Shown here in pieces: positions 17,111 to 26,186 of a DNA stretch of 64,000 nt. The position numbers were made by a program, and so were the translations under genes. The notes beneath the pieces were generated by a model. That model was not told the DNA's origin and did no database searches. It saw only the letters and a program-made list of their open reading frames with translations. Location of the stretch: positions 1,302,001 to 1,366,000 of the forward strand of contig NZ_CP108352.1 in NCBI RefSeq assembly GCF_036237275.1, given 5' to 3'. Each line of letters opens with the position of its first letter. Position 1 is the stretch's first letter. This DNA is from Streptomyces sp. NBC_01353 (GTDB lineage Bacteria > Actinomycetota > Actinomycetes > Streptomycetales > Streptomycetaceae).

Positions 17111-17116
17111 TACACT
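17111..17116 (+). promoter_or_regulatory. -10 box for a leaderless transcript of the regulator
   Basis: TACACT at 17111-17116 lies 7 bp before a GTG at 17124 that is in frame with the regulator. No ribosome binding site precedes this GTG or the earlier ATG at 17097. A leaderless mRNA starting at or near the GTG is the simplest reading, as is common in actinobacteria. A -35-like element would fall near 17089-17094. Confidence 0.45.
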
Positions 17117-17123
17117 GGTGTTC

Positions 17124-17795
17124 GTGGACACCCCGAAGGAAGTGCGCGACCCCGACGTCTCCGCCATCGCCGCCCTCGACGAGCCGACCCGCAGGAGGCT
17201 GTACGACCACGTCGTGCGCCAGTCGAGCCCCGTCAGCCGGGACGAGGCAGCCGCCGCCCTCGGACTGGCCCGGAAGACCGCCGCGTTCCACCTGGACCGG
17301 CTCGCCGACGAATCACTGCTCGACGTCATCTACGAGCGCCGCAGCGGACGCTCCGGACCGGGCGCCGGAAGGCCGGCCAAGCTCTACCGCCGCTCGACGA
17401 AGCAGGTCGCGGTCAATCTGCCGGACCGCCGCTACGAGCTGGCCGGACGGCTGCTCGCCCAAGCCGTGGAGGAATCCGACGCGACCGGTGAGCCAGTGCG
17501 CCAGGTGTTGCACCGCAAGGCCGAAGAACTCGGCACGCAACTGGGCGAACAGAACAAGACGGACGTCTTCGAGCTGCTGGAGCGGTACGGCTTCGAGCCA
17601 CGCCGCGAGGACGATGCCATCGTTCTGGCCAACTGCCCCTTCCACGCGCTGGCCCAGGAACACACCCAGACGGTCTGCGGCATGAACCTCCACCTGCTGC
17701 GCGGTGTCCTCAGCGGTCTGGACGAGGCAGGACTCGAGGCATGCCTGGCACCCAGCCCCGGACGATGCTGCGTCCGACTGCGGCCGGCCGCCTGA
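17124..17795 (+). CDS. ArsR-like winged-helix regulator with C-terminal cysteine cluster
   Basis: About 223 residues. A winged-helix domain occupies ~10-85 (LDEPTRRRLYDHVVRQSSPV, then AAAALGLARKTAAFHLDRLA). The C-terminal part has cysteines in NCPFHALAQEH, TVCGMNLHL, LEACLAPSPGRCC. That arrangement resembles the Fe-S or metal-sensing regulators of the SufR-like type, known from other families to repress when the cluster is intact. Start choice: GTG 17124 for a leaderless transcript; ATG 17097 in the same frame is the alternative. It is divergent from the DoxX-like gene, its likely target. Confidence 0.75.
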   Translation: MDTPKEVRDPDVSAIAALDEPTRRRLYDHVVRQSSPVSRDEAAAALGLARKTAAFHLDRLADESLLDVIYERRSGRSGPGAGRPAKLYRRSTKQVAVNLPDRRYELAGRLLAQAVEESDATGEPVRQVLHRKAEELGTQLGEQNKTDVFELLERYGFEPRREDDAIVLANCPFHALAQEHTQTVCGMNLHLLRGVLSGLDEAGLEACLAPSPGRCCVRLRPAA

Positions 17796-17811
17796 TCAGA
17801 CCGAGAAGTCA

Positions 17812-17868
17812 GGCTGCCGTGCCGGCGGCCCATTCCGCCGCGGCCGAAACGGTCATCGGACGGCAGCC
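17812..17868. terminator. Possible bidirectional terminator
   Basis: GGCTGCCGT (17812-17820) pairs with ACGGCAGCC (17860-17868), with further GC pairing inside. It lies between the convergent stops of the regulator (17795) and the SpoIIE phosphatase (17916), where a shared terminator is expected. There is no T-run, as is usual in Streptomyces. Confidence 0.4.
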
Positions 17869-17915
17869 GGTTCCGGCCCACCTGCCACAGGGCGGGCTTG
17901 ACGTGACGACGGGGC

Positions 17916-19088
17916 CTACCGCGGACCCTGGGCCGGGCCTCCGGTCGACCCGAGCCCCTCGTCTTCGCGCCGGTCGAGAAGGATGACCGCCACATCGTCC
18001 GCCAGGCGGCCCTGAGTGTGGCGGACCAATGCCTGGCGCAGGCCCTCCAGGAACGCCTGCCGGGTGTGTTCCCGCATGGTCACCATGGCCTCGGGCAAGT
18101 CGAAGAAGGTGCTGTCCCGGTCGCGGGCCTCGATGACGCCGTCGGTGCACAACAGCAGCCGGTCCCCCGGTGCGAACGGATAGCTGTCCATCCGCCCGGG
18201 AGGACCGCTGATGAATTCCTCGAGACCCAACGGCGGCAAGGGGGCGGTGGGCATCAAGGACCGGACCGTGCCGTTGCGCAGCAGCAGCGGCGGCGGATGG
18301 CCCCGGTTGATCACCTCAACGTGGGGGTTGTCCGGGATCTGGGCGACGAGCGCGGTGACGAATCCCTCGAGAAGGGCGTCGTCACTGCCGGCCACGCCCG
18401 CGCCCGCGGCGTCCCGCCGCAGGGCCGCTTCGCAGTGGTTGACGACCTCCACGAGGTCGTCCTCGTAGTGCACGGACTCCCGGAATGCGCTCAGCACGAC
18501 CGCGGCAGCCCGTACGGCGGGCAGTCCCTTGCCCCGGACATCCCCGACGATCATCCGGACCCCGTACCGGGTCTGGACCGCGTCGTACAGATCGCCGCCG
18601 ATCTGCGCGCCCGTCTCAGCCGCCAGGTACATGCTGGCCGCCCTTACGGGGCCCAGCTGGGCCGGCACGGGCCGCAGCAGGACCTCCTGGGCGGCCGTGG
18701 CGATCCGGCGGACCTGGTTGAGCTCTTTCTCTCGGCGCGTGCGCGCGGTGCGGCTCATCATGAAGCTCGCCACCGAGACCAGGAACAGGGCGAGGAAGTT
18801 CGTGTAGACCTGCTGACCGCCCCAGGCATGGTTGTAGGTGGCGGTGGTCACGCTGACGCCGACGGCCACTCCCGTCGCCGCGAGCGTGCCCTTGGGACCC
18901 ATCGTCACCGCTGCCAGAGCGGGTGTCGCCACCAGCAGGGGTCCGGTGTACACGACGTGCGCCGGCGTGAGCTCGACGAGGAGCACCAACAGGGCGACCG
19001 CGAAGGGCAGGCACTCCGCGAGGGCGAAAAGGACCTGGTGGTGGCCGTCAGCTCCCGGTCCCGGGGGCGAGCGCAAAGGCGCTCTCAT
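17916..19088 (-). CDS. Membrane-bound SpoIIE-type PP2C phosphatase
   Basis: 390 residues. The N-terminal third holds several transmembrane helices (~25-110). The C-terminal PP2C/SpoIIE domain runs from ~150 to 375, with metal-binding motifs ETGAQIGGDLYDAVQT (the GGD triad), VGDVRGKGLPAVRAAA, NRGHPPPLLL, LLLCTDGVIEARD and LADDVAVILL. Such enzymes dephosphorylate anti-anti-sigma (STAS) proteins in partner-switching cascades. It is divergent from a second, larger SpoIIE protein 150 bp away. No sensor domain other than the membrane part is seen. Confidence 0.85.
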   Translation of the reverse strand: MRAPLRSPPGPGADGHHQVLFALAECLPFAVALLVLLVELTPAHVVYTGPLLVATPALAAVTMGPKGTLAATGVAVGVSVTTATYNHAWGGQQVYTNFLALFLVSVASFMMSRTARTRREKELNQVRRIATAAQEVLLRPVPAQLGPVRAASMYLAAETGAQIGGDLYDAVQTRYGVRMIVGDVRGKGLPAVRAAAVVLSAFRESVHYEDDLVEVVNHCEAALRRDAAGAGVAGSDDALLEGFVTALVAQIPDNPHVEVINRGHPPPLLLRNGTVRSLMPTAPLPPLGLEEFISGPPGRMDSYPFAPGDRLLLCTDGVIEARDRDSTFFDLPEAMVTMREHTRQAFLEGLRQALVRHTQGRLADDVAVILLDRREDEGLGSTGGPAQGPR

Positions 19089-19238
19089 GAGTACAGCCTG
19101 CCTCGCCCGGACGCATGGCCGCCACTCCGGTTCACCGGTCCCCGTGGGCGTCCGGTCGCTGCCGGAACCGGTGATCGCTCCTGCTCGGCGACCGTCGCTC
19201 CCCGCTGCCTACGACCCATAGAGGTTAGAAAATGGAGT

Positions 19239-22064
19239 ATGAGCAACCTACTTGAACATTTCCGGCGTTGGCTGCTCGGCTGGACCACGAGCTCTTCCTC
19301 TCCCCCTCGGCGTCCTCGCTCAGGACACCACCAGGAGCGTCAGGAGCACCCCCCGCCCCCCAAGGGAAGGGCGCGGCGTCTGTCCTCCCTGCTGAGCGTG
19401 CGCAGCGTGGCCGGCGAGGTGTTCCTTGTGCAGCTGGCCGTCGTAGTCCTTCTCGTCGCCGCCGCGGTGGTGGCGCTCGTGGTGCAGGCCCGGAGCGCAG
19501 GCATGCTGGACGCCCGGCACCGTACGCTCGCCGCCGCCGGAACGTTCGCCGAATCTCCGGGAATCGTCGCGGCCCTGCGCAGCCCCCATCCGAGCGCGGT
19601 GCTACAGCCGAGCGCCGAGGCGGCCCGGAAGATCGCCGGGGTCGACGGCATCAACGTGTACTCGCTCGACGGGGTCACCCTCACCCACAGCGACCCGGAA
19701 CAGATCGGGAAGCACGTCGTCGGCCCCTTCTCCAAGGCTGCGGCCGGCAAGTCCTTCACCGAGACGTTCGAGGGGTCCCTGGGGCGGTCCGTGGTCTCGG
19801 TGGTCCCCGTCAAGGACCCCTCCGGCTCCGTCATCGCCATCGTCTCCTCCCCGGTCACGGTCCAGAACGTCCAGAGCATGGTGAACCGGCAGCTGCCGGT
19901 CGTCCTCGGCAGCGCAGCCGCGGTGCTCGCCCTCTCCGCGGGCGGGACGGCTCTGGTGAGCCGTCGGCTGCTGCGCCGGACGCATGGCCTGGGACCGGCC
20001 GAGATGACGAGGATGTACGAGCACCACGACGCGGTGCTGCACGCGGTGCGGGAGGGCGTACTGATCGTCGGCGACGGCGGACGGCTGCTGCTGGCCAATG
20101 ACGAGGCGCGGCGGCTGCTGGATCTGCCGGCGGACGCGGAAGGACGCCCCATTACGGACCTGGGTCTGGAGGAGGGGATCGCCGAGCCGATCGCATCGGG
20201 CCGTTCCGCGACCGACGAGCTGCACATGGCGGCCGATCGGCTGCTGGCGGTGAACGTCCGGCCCACCGCCCCCTACGGGCAGGCCGGGACCGTCGTCACG
20301 CTGCGGGACACCACCGAGCTGCGGGCACTCACGGGCAGGGCCGAGGTGGCCCGCGAGCGGCTGAAGTTGCTCTACGACGCGGGGATGCAGGTCGGAACGA
20401 CGCTGAACGTGGAGCGCACCTCGGAGGAACTGGCGGAGGTGGCGGTCCCGCGGTTCGCCGACGTGGTCACGGTCGACCTCCTGGAACCGGTGCTGCGCGG
20501 CGAGGAGCCGCCCGAAGCGAGCACCGAGATGCGCCGCACCGCCGCCGTCGGCCTTCAGGGCGCCCACCCCCTCTACCCCGTCGGCAAGCTGATCCGGTTC
20601 GTTCCCACCAGTCCCATGGCCGCCGGGCTGGCCGGCGGCCACGGGGTCCTGGAGGCGGACCTGCGCGCCACCCGCGGCTGGCGGGCCCAGGACCCGGCCA
20701 ACGCCGTGCGGATCCTGGAGCGCGGCATCCACTCCCTGATCGCCGTACCCCTGCGGGCCCGGGGTGTTGTGCTGGGGATGGCCGGCTACTGGCGGGGGCA
20801 GGACTCCCCGCCGTTCGACGAGGAGGACGTGTCCTTCGCCGAGGAGCTGACCGCCCGGGCGGCCCTGTCCGTCGACAATGCCCGCCGCTACACCCGCGAG
20901 CACACCATGGCCGTCACCCTGCAGCGCAGCCTGCTGCCCCGCGGCGTGCCGGAGCAGTCCGCCGTCGAGGTCGCGCACCGCTATCTGGCCGCCCAGGCCG
21001 GGGTGGGCGGTGACTGGTTCGACGTCATCCCGCTGCCGGGCGCCCGGGTGGCCCTGGTGGTCGGCGACGTCGTCGGCCACGGCCTGCACGCCGCCGCCAC
21101 CATGGGCCGCCTGCGCACCGCCGTGTACAACTTCTCCACCCTCGACCTGCCTCCGGACGAGCTCCTGAGCCACCTGGACGAGCTGGTCACCCACATCGAC
21201 GCCGACGAGCAGGAATGGCAGGGGATCACCGGAGCCACCTGCCTGTGCGCCATCTACGATCCCGTCTCGGGGCAGGTAGCGGCCGCCACCGCCGGCCATC
21301 CGGGCCCCGCTCTGGTCCGTCCCGACGGCACCGTGTCCTTCCCCGAGGTGCCGGTCTCCCCGCCGCTGGGCCTGGGCGAGGGCCTGCCCATGGAGACCAT
21401 GACGGTCACCCTGCCCGAAGGCTCCCGGCTGGCACTGTTCACCGACGGGCTGATCGAGAGCCGCGACCGCGATCCGGACGCGGGCCTGGCAGCGCTACGC
21501 GCCGCTCTGGCCGGGCCCGGGCGCAGCCCGGAGGAAACCTGCACCGTGGTGATCGACGCGATGCTGCCCACCAGGCCCAGCGACGACGTCGCGCTGCTGG
21601 TGGCGCGCACCCGCCGACTGGACCCCGCGCGGATCGCCGAGTGGGACGTATCCCCCGACCCCGCGGCGGTGTCCCCGGTGCGCAACGCCTGCGCCCGCCG
21701 ACTGGCGGACTGGGGCCTCGAGGACATCGCCTTCACCACGGAACTCATCCTCAGCGAACTGGTGACCAACGCCATCCGCTACGGCACCGAGCCCATCCGG
21801 GTGAGGCTGCTGTACGACCGCAGCCTGATCTGCGAGGTCTCCGACGGGTCCAGCACCTCCCCGCACCTGCGCCGGGCCGAGGCCACCGACGAGGGCGGCC
21901 GCGGCCTGTTCCTCGTCGCGCAGTTCGCCGAGCGCTGGGGCACCCGCTACACCGCTCGAGGCAAGATCATTTGGAGCGAGCAGGCCCTCCACGACGGGGC
22001 CGCACCGCCCGTGATGGATCTGGGGGATGCGCTCCTGGCCGAGTGGGACGACGAGGCGTTCTGA
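19239..22064 (+). CDS. Multidomain sensor phosphatase: sensor/TM, PAS, GAF, SpoIIE, RsbW-like kinase
   Basis: 941 residues. A transmembrane helix at ~62-82 and a second at ~212-232 enclose an extracytoplasmic CitA/DcuS-like sensor (GVDGINVYSLDGVTLTHSD). Then come PAS (~265-365), GAF (~375-555), SpoIIE/PP2C (~575-790: GVGGDWFDVIPL, VGDVVGHGLHAAA, ALFTDGLIESRD, SDDVALLVA) and a C-terminal HATPase_c of RsbW type (~805-925: LILSELVTNAIRYG, GGRGLFLVAQFAERWG). It can thus dephosphorylate a STAS protein and perhaps bind sigma or phosphorylate STAS. The start ATG 19239 lies in an AT-rich leader with GGAG very close; a start further downstream is possible. Confidence 0.88.
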   Translation: MSNLLEHFRRWLLGWTTSSSSPPRRPRSGHHQERQEHPPPPKGRARRLSSLLSVRSVAGEVFLVQLAVVVLLVAAAVVALVVQARSAGMLDARHRTLAAAGTFAESPGIVAALRSPHPSAVLQPSAEAARKIAGVDGINVYSLDGVTLTHSDPEQIGKHVVGPFSKAAAGKSFTETFEGSLGRSVVSVVPVKDPSGSVIAIVSSPVTVQNVQSMVNRQLPVVLGSAAAVLALSAGGTALVSRRLLRRTHGLGPAEMTRMYEHHDAVLHAVREGVLIVGDGGRLLLANDEARRLLDLPADAEGRPITDLGLEEGIAEPIASGRSATDELHMAADRLLAVNVRPTAPYGQAGTVVTLRDTTELRALTGRAEVARERLKLLYDAGMQVGTTLNVERTSEELAEVAVPRFADVVTVDLLEPVLRGEEPPEASTEMRRTAAVGLQGAHPLYPVGKLIRFVPTSPMAAGLAGGHGVLEADLRATRGWRAQDPANAVRILERGIHSLIAVPLRARGVVLGMAGYWRGQDSPPFDEEDVSFAEELTARAALSVDNARRYTREHTMAVTLQRSLLPRGVPEQSAVEVAHRYLAAQAGVGGDWFDVIPLPGARVALVVGDVVGHGLHAAATMGRLRTAVYNFSTLDLPPDELLSHLDELVTHIDADEQEWQGITGATCLCAIYDPVSGQVAAATAGHPGPALVRPDGTVSFPEVPVSPPLGLGEGLPMETMTVTLPEGSRLALFTDGLIESRDRDPDAGLAALRAALAGPGRSPEETCTVVIDAMLPTRPSDDVALLVARTRRLDPARIAEWDVSPDPAAVSPVRNACARRLADWGLEDIAFTTELILSELVTNAIRYGTEPIRVRLLYDRSLICEVSDGSSTSPHLRRAEATDEGGRGLFLVAQFAERWGTRYTARGKIIWSEQALHDGAAPPVMDLGDALLAEWDDEAF

Positions 22065-22187
22065 GAACGCGCCGGTACGGCAGCCGCAGGGAAGGCAGCT
22101 GGCACCACCGGCTGGGACTGCGCTGCCGAGGCCACCGAACGTACGCTGGTCTCGATCAGTACGCGGACCGCCCGTTATGGAGCCTTT

Positions 22188-23333
22188 GTGCCCGTACCCC
22201 GTCTCCGGACAGCCTCCGTCGCCGCCTGTCTGGCCCTCGCGGCGGCGCCCCTCGGCGCCTGCGGAGACAAGCCCACCGCCGGGCCCAGAGCACCCGCGGT
22301 GGCCACCTCCGCCGCAGACGCCGGGGGCATGGCAGCACTCACCGCAGCGGCGGAGAGAGAGGGCTCGCTCAACACGATCGCGCTCCCGAGCGACTGGGCC
22401 AACTACGGCGCACTGATCGACGGCTTCGAGAAGAAGTACGGGATCAAGGTCTTGGTGGAGAACCCGGAAGGTACCAGCCAGGACGAGATCAACGCTCTGA
22501 AGGAGCGCAGGGGCGAAGGCCGCGCCCCCGACGTGATCGACGTGGGGGGCTCGTTCGCGCAGTCCGCGGCCCGGCAGGGTCTGCTCGCTCCGTACGAGGT
22601 CGCCCTGTACGACCAGATCCCCAAGGAACAGAAGGACCCGAAGGCCCGCTGGTACAACAACTACGGCGGCTACATCTCGATCGGCTGTGACGCCAAACGC
22701 GTCAAGACCTGCCCCTCGACCTTCGCTGATCTGCGCAAGCCCGAGTACAAGGGCCAGGTCGCGCTCAACGGCGACCCCACCAAATCCGGCTCCGCCTTCG
22801 CCGGCGTGTATGCGGCGGCCCTGGCAAACGGGGGTTCCTTCGACGACATCCAGCCCGGTATCGACTTCTTCGCCGAGCTCAGCGAGAACGGCAACTTCAT
22901 CCCCGTCGAATCCACCCCGGCCACGATCGCGAACGGCCGGACCCCGATCAGCATCGACTGGGACTTCCTCAACCTCGGATACGCCGACGAGTTCCGCGAG
23001 AAGGGCGTGGACGTCGACTGGCGGACCGCCATCCCCTTCGACGGCAGCTTCGCCCAGTACTACGCGAACGCGGTGAACAAGGACGCCCCGCACCCCGCGG
23101 CGGCACGTCTGTGGCAGGAGTACGTCTTCAGCCCGGAAGGCCAGAACATCCGGCTCGGCGCCTATGCGCGCCCCGTCCTCATGGACGCCATGGAGAAGGA
23201 CGGCACACTCGACAAGGCCGCCGCGGAGAAACTGCCGACGGTCGAGGGCACGCCGACGTTTCCGACAGAGGCACAGACAGAGAAGGCGAGAGAGACCGTC
23301 AACCGCGGCTGGGCCGAGGCCGTCCCGGGCTGA
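22188..23333 (+). CDS. Extracellular solute-binding lipoprotein (ABC-type, orphan)
   Basis: 381 residues. The signal peptide has a lipobox (LAAAPLGAC, Cys ~24). The mature part has the bilobed solute-binding pattern of Fe3+/polyamine-type binding proteins: LNTIALPSDWANYGALIDGF, GAPDVIDVG-like RAPDVIDVGGSF and a C-terminal WQEYVFSPEGQNIRLG. It should bind a small ligand outside the membrane and hand it to an ABC permease. No permease or ATPase gene follows; the next 1 kb holds only remnants. It may use a permease encoded elsewhere or be what is left of a lost operon. GTG start. Confidence 0.85.
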   Translation: MPVPRLRTASVAACLALAAAPLGACGDKPTAGPRAPAVATSAADAGGMAALTAAAEREGSLNTIALPSDWANYGALIDGFEKKYGIKVLVENPEGTSQDEINALKERRGEGRAPDVIDVGGSFAQSAARQGLLAPYEVALYDQIPKEQKDPKARWYNNYGGYISIGCDAKRVKTCPSTFADLRKPEYKGQVALNGDPTKSGSAFAGVYAAALANGGSFDDIQPGIDFFAELSENGNFIPVESTPATIANGRTPISIDWDFLNLGYADEFREKGVDVDWRTAIPFDGSFAQYYANAVNKDAPHPAAARLWQEYVFSPEGQNIRLGAYARPVLMDAMEKDGTLDKAAAEKLPTVEGTPTFPTEAQTEKARETVNRGWAEAVPG

Positions 23334-23439
23334 GGACCGGGGGCGGTCCTGGCCGGGCGTGCGCCCGCCCGTCCGGGCCTCACACCGGTGGCCACAGCAC
23401 TCGCGGCTACCGTCCGGCCCAAACTGCAGGCCATGCTCA

Positions 23440-23916
23440 CCGTTTGGCGATGCGATCGAGGACCTCGGCAAGACGGCTCCTGACCGCCTCGCGGTGGTGC
23501 CGCCGGTGTCGACTGAGCGGTCAGCTCCGAAGCGGGCGGCGATCGCGTAGTCACGTCGCGTTCGCCCATGTCGGGTCGGGTGGGGATGCGGGCGACCGCC
23601 CCACCCAGGCGGTCGTCCTCCAACTGGTCGAATACGTGACCGGTAGGAGCCGTCGGTCGCGCGGCTGCGATGTCCGGCATCCGCGCCGGCCCACCTCGGA
23701 GTGGCAACCGAACCGGCCCAGCATGTCCGCGCCGTGCGCGACCCCATGGAGCCAGCCGAGCTTCTCGTCATGGCCGCGCAGATCCTTCTCCATCGGGTAC
23801 CAACGCTCGAACTCGTCTACCCATCCAGCCCTGAAGTCCCCCTGCTCACGAGCATGCAATTGAAGCGGGTCCCGGACGTCCACACGGCCAGGCGCGCACC
23901 TTTCCTGCCGCGCCAA
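23440..23916 (-). pseudogene. DUF2785-type gene, frameshifted
   Basis: Minus-strand reading gives FERWYPMEKDLRGHDEKLGW LHGVAHGADMLGRFG, the conserved core of DUF2785 proteins, then shifts frame to RPTAPTGHVFDQLEDDRLGG AVARIPTRPDM, and again to YAIAARFGADRS. The pieces are in the right order with at least two frameshifts and no N-terminus or C-terminus. It is a decayed gene. Confidence 0.65.
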
Positions 23917-24084
23917 GCCATAGAAATCCGCCTGCCCTCCGGGACAGGTACGCCCGGCCGGACGGTCCGACGGCAGGAGCCCTCCGGGTGGTCAGTCGGG
24001 GCGACGGGTGGTCGGGCCGACCTCGGCCTGCCCGCCGTCCTGGGCCCGGGCGGCGGGCGAGACGGTCACCAACTCCTCCGACCC

Positions 24085-24302
24085 TCATCGAGTACGAAAC
24101 GAGCTGCGGAATCAAGGTCTGGGGACACTCCGGCGGCATCCACGGCCCCTCGACCCAAGCCTTCGGCACCAAGGACGGCGGGCAGGTGATCGCCCTGAAC
24201 TGCAACGGCGACTGGGTCGGCGGCGGCAAGAACGTCGTCTCGGCCGAGTTCTGCAGGCTCCCGACCTCGACCCAGCCGCCGGCTCCCGCCACGTCCGGCT
24301 GA
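24085..24302 (+). pseudogene. C-terminal remnant of a serine hydrolase (beta-lactamase/DD-peptidase family)
   Basis: The 3' end encodes IEYETSCGIKVWGHSGGIHG, then TQAFGTKDGGQVIALNCNGD W. HSGG is the third active-site motif (HxGG-type) of class C-like serine hydrolases. The SxxK and YxN motifs are missing because everything upstream of about 24085 is unrelated. It is a truncated fragment. Confidence 0.6.
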
Positions 24303-24384
24303 CGTTGCGGATGATCAGCCCTTCGGGCCGCTGTCCGCACCGGCGGACGGCTCGCGTACGTGAATTGGGCGACCGTCCCTCGCC

Positions 24385-26154
24385 TCACACGCAGGAGTAG
24401 CTGAAGGTGCCCTCGCCCTCGATCGGTGAGCCTGCGGGGCCCAGGACCTGGAGCCGGGCGGTACCCCGGAACAGGCCGGGGCCGCGGACCGTCCATTGGA
24501 GATGGACGGTGACCTTGTGGTCGCCGCGGCGGACTGTGTGGGTCAGCTCACCTGACTCCTGCCCGTCGCTGCGCAGCCAGCGGTAGGTGATCGGCCCGCC
24601 ACTACCGTCGGTGGTCATGACGCCGATCAGGTCGGCTGTCTGGCCGCAGCTCAACCGCTGCGTGGGTGCTTTGACTTCGACCGTGGCGACAGCCGGGCCG
24701 GACGTCGGGCGCAGCAGCAGCCACAGCACGACGGCGAGCGCGGTCAGCACCGCGGCCGCCCCGAGCCGACCGGCTCGCCGTCGGCGAAGGCGACGCCGTC
24801 TGGGGACGGGCGGGGCAACCGGCCACACGGCGCGGAGGCTTTCCTGCTCGCCGCCCGGAACTCCGGGGCCGAAGCGCAGCAGAATGTCGCGGTCGCCGAC
24901 TCCGGCGGGCGCCGGGGCAGGAAACGATCCGGGACGGCGATTCCTCTTGCCGAGGACGGTCGCCTGCTCGTCGGTGGCAGCGGCGGACCGCGAAGCCCGA
25001 CCACGGCGGCCGAGGACGGTGGCCTCGAGGTCGGTCCCTTCGGTGCCCGTCGCGGCGGGGTCGGTCGTGTCAAGGCTGGTCGCCTCGATGCCGGTCGTGG
25101 CGGGGCTGGTCGCGGCGCGGTCCCCCGGCTCACGGTCCCCCGGCTCGCCGTGCTTCGCCTCCGGGCCAGGGGCCTCGGAGCCGGGCGTCACCGGGCCGGG
25201 CGCCTCGCGGTTCACAGCCGTGCGGCCCGTTGCCTCCGGCGCAGGCGCCTCTCGGTCACTCGCGTCGGCACCCATCGCTCCCCGGCCCGCTGCCTTCGGG
25301 CCGACGGCCTCGGAGCCCGCCGCCCCACCGCCCGTCACCTGCGGCCCGGTTGCGTCACGGCCCGGCGGGTCGCGGTGGGGCGGCGACACGGTGAGGTCCG
25401 TCAAGGCGGCGGCTGCCGCCGCGCGCAGCGCGGTCCGGCGCAGGAAGTCCGCGGGAAGTGCCGCGCGCCCCGAGACGAGGGTCGCGCGGGCGGCTCCGAG
25501 GCCGTCGGACTCGGCAGTGCCGGAGCAGCGGGCGAACAGGTCCGCTGCCTCGGTGCCGACCGCTGTCCAGGCGTTGCCGAGCCTACGGGCGAGAGCCGCC
25601 CACGCGGTGATGTCGTCGTGACACGCGGAGGCCGTCGGCGTGCCGGACAGTGCCATGCTCAGCGCCACCTCGGCGAGCAGGGCGGTGCCGTCCGGGGCGA
25701 GTACGACGTTGTCCGACGTGAGCGCTCCGTGGGCGAGCCCCGCCGCGTGCAGGGCGAGCAGTGTCTGCGCGGTCTCGTTGAGGATGCTCGCCACGCTGCC
25801 CTCATCCGCCTGTGCACGGTTGGCGGTCAGGACATCGGCGACCGTGGGAGTGGGCGGGCGGGCGACGATCAGCCACACGTCCCCGGCTTCCTCCACGAGG
25901 TCGACCGTGGCCGGCACACCCGGCAGCCGGAGCTTCGCCACGGCGACCACCGCGGCCGCAAGGCGTGAGCGTGCACCCTCGGGAGCGAGCAGGGCGCGGT
26001 CGATCCGCAGCACGCCGAGCGGCGGATCGCCGGCGGGGCCGGGCAGCAGGGCGTGCCAGGTGCCGAACCGCCCGTCACGTGACCAGTCCGACAGGGCACG
26101 CCCGGCGACGGTAGCGGGCGTCGCCGATGTCGCAGATGTCGCGGGTGTCGTCAT
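24385..26154 (-). CDS. Membrane pseudokinase with extracellular Ig-like domain
   Basis: 589 residues. Residues ~25-230 have the outline of a Ser/Thr kinase, but the catalytic loop reads AHGALTSDNVVL (no HRD) and the DFG position reads AEV, so it should be inactive. A low-complexity linker (~255-400) carries two copies of ATVLG(R/K)R. A basic stretch, one transmembrane helix (~485-505) and a Cys-containing beta-rich ectodomain (~515-589) follow. It starts 32 bp after the active kinase stops, as last gene of the operon. It probably acts as a regulator or scaffold for the kinase or FHA protein; that is inference. Confidence 0.75.
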   Translation of the reverse strand: MTTPATSATSATPATVAGRALSDWSRDGRFGTWHALLPGPAGDPPLGVLRIDRALLAPEGARSRLAAAVVAVAKLRLPGVPATVDLVEEAGDVWLIVARPPTPTVADVLTANRAQADEGSVASILNETAQTLLALHAAGLAHGALTSDNVVLAPDGTALLAEVALSMALSGTPTASACHDDITAWAALARRLGNAWTAVGTEAADLFARCSGTAESDGLGAARATLVSGRAALPADFLRRTALRAAAAAALTDLTVSPPHRDPPGRDATGPQVTGGGAAGSEAVGPKAAGRGAMGADASDREAPAPEATGRTAVNREAPGPVTPGSEAPGPEAKHGEPGDREPGDRAATSPATTGIEATSLDTTDPAATGTEGTDLEATVLGRRGRASRSAAATDEQATVLGKRNRRPGSFPAPAPAGVGDRDILLRFGPGVPGGEQESLRAVWPVAPPVPRRRRLRRRRAGRLGAAAVLTALAVVLWLLLRPTSGPAVATVEVKAPTQRLSCGQTADLIGVMTTDGSGGPITYRWLRSDGQESGELTHTVRRGDHKVTVHLQWTVRGPGLFRGTARLQVLGPAGSPIEGEGTFSYSCV

Positions 26155-26186
26155 CGCGTTCTGTTCTCCTCGGTGGTCGCTGTCGC

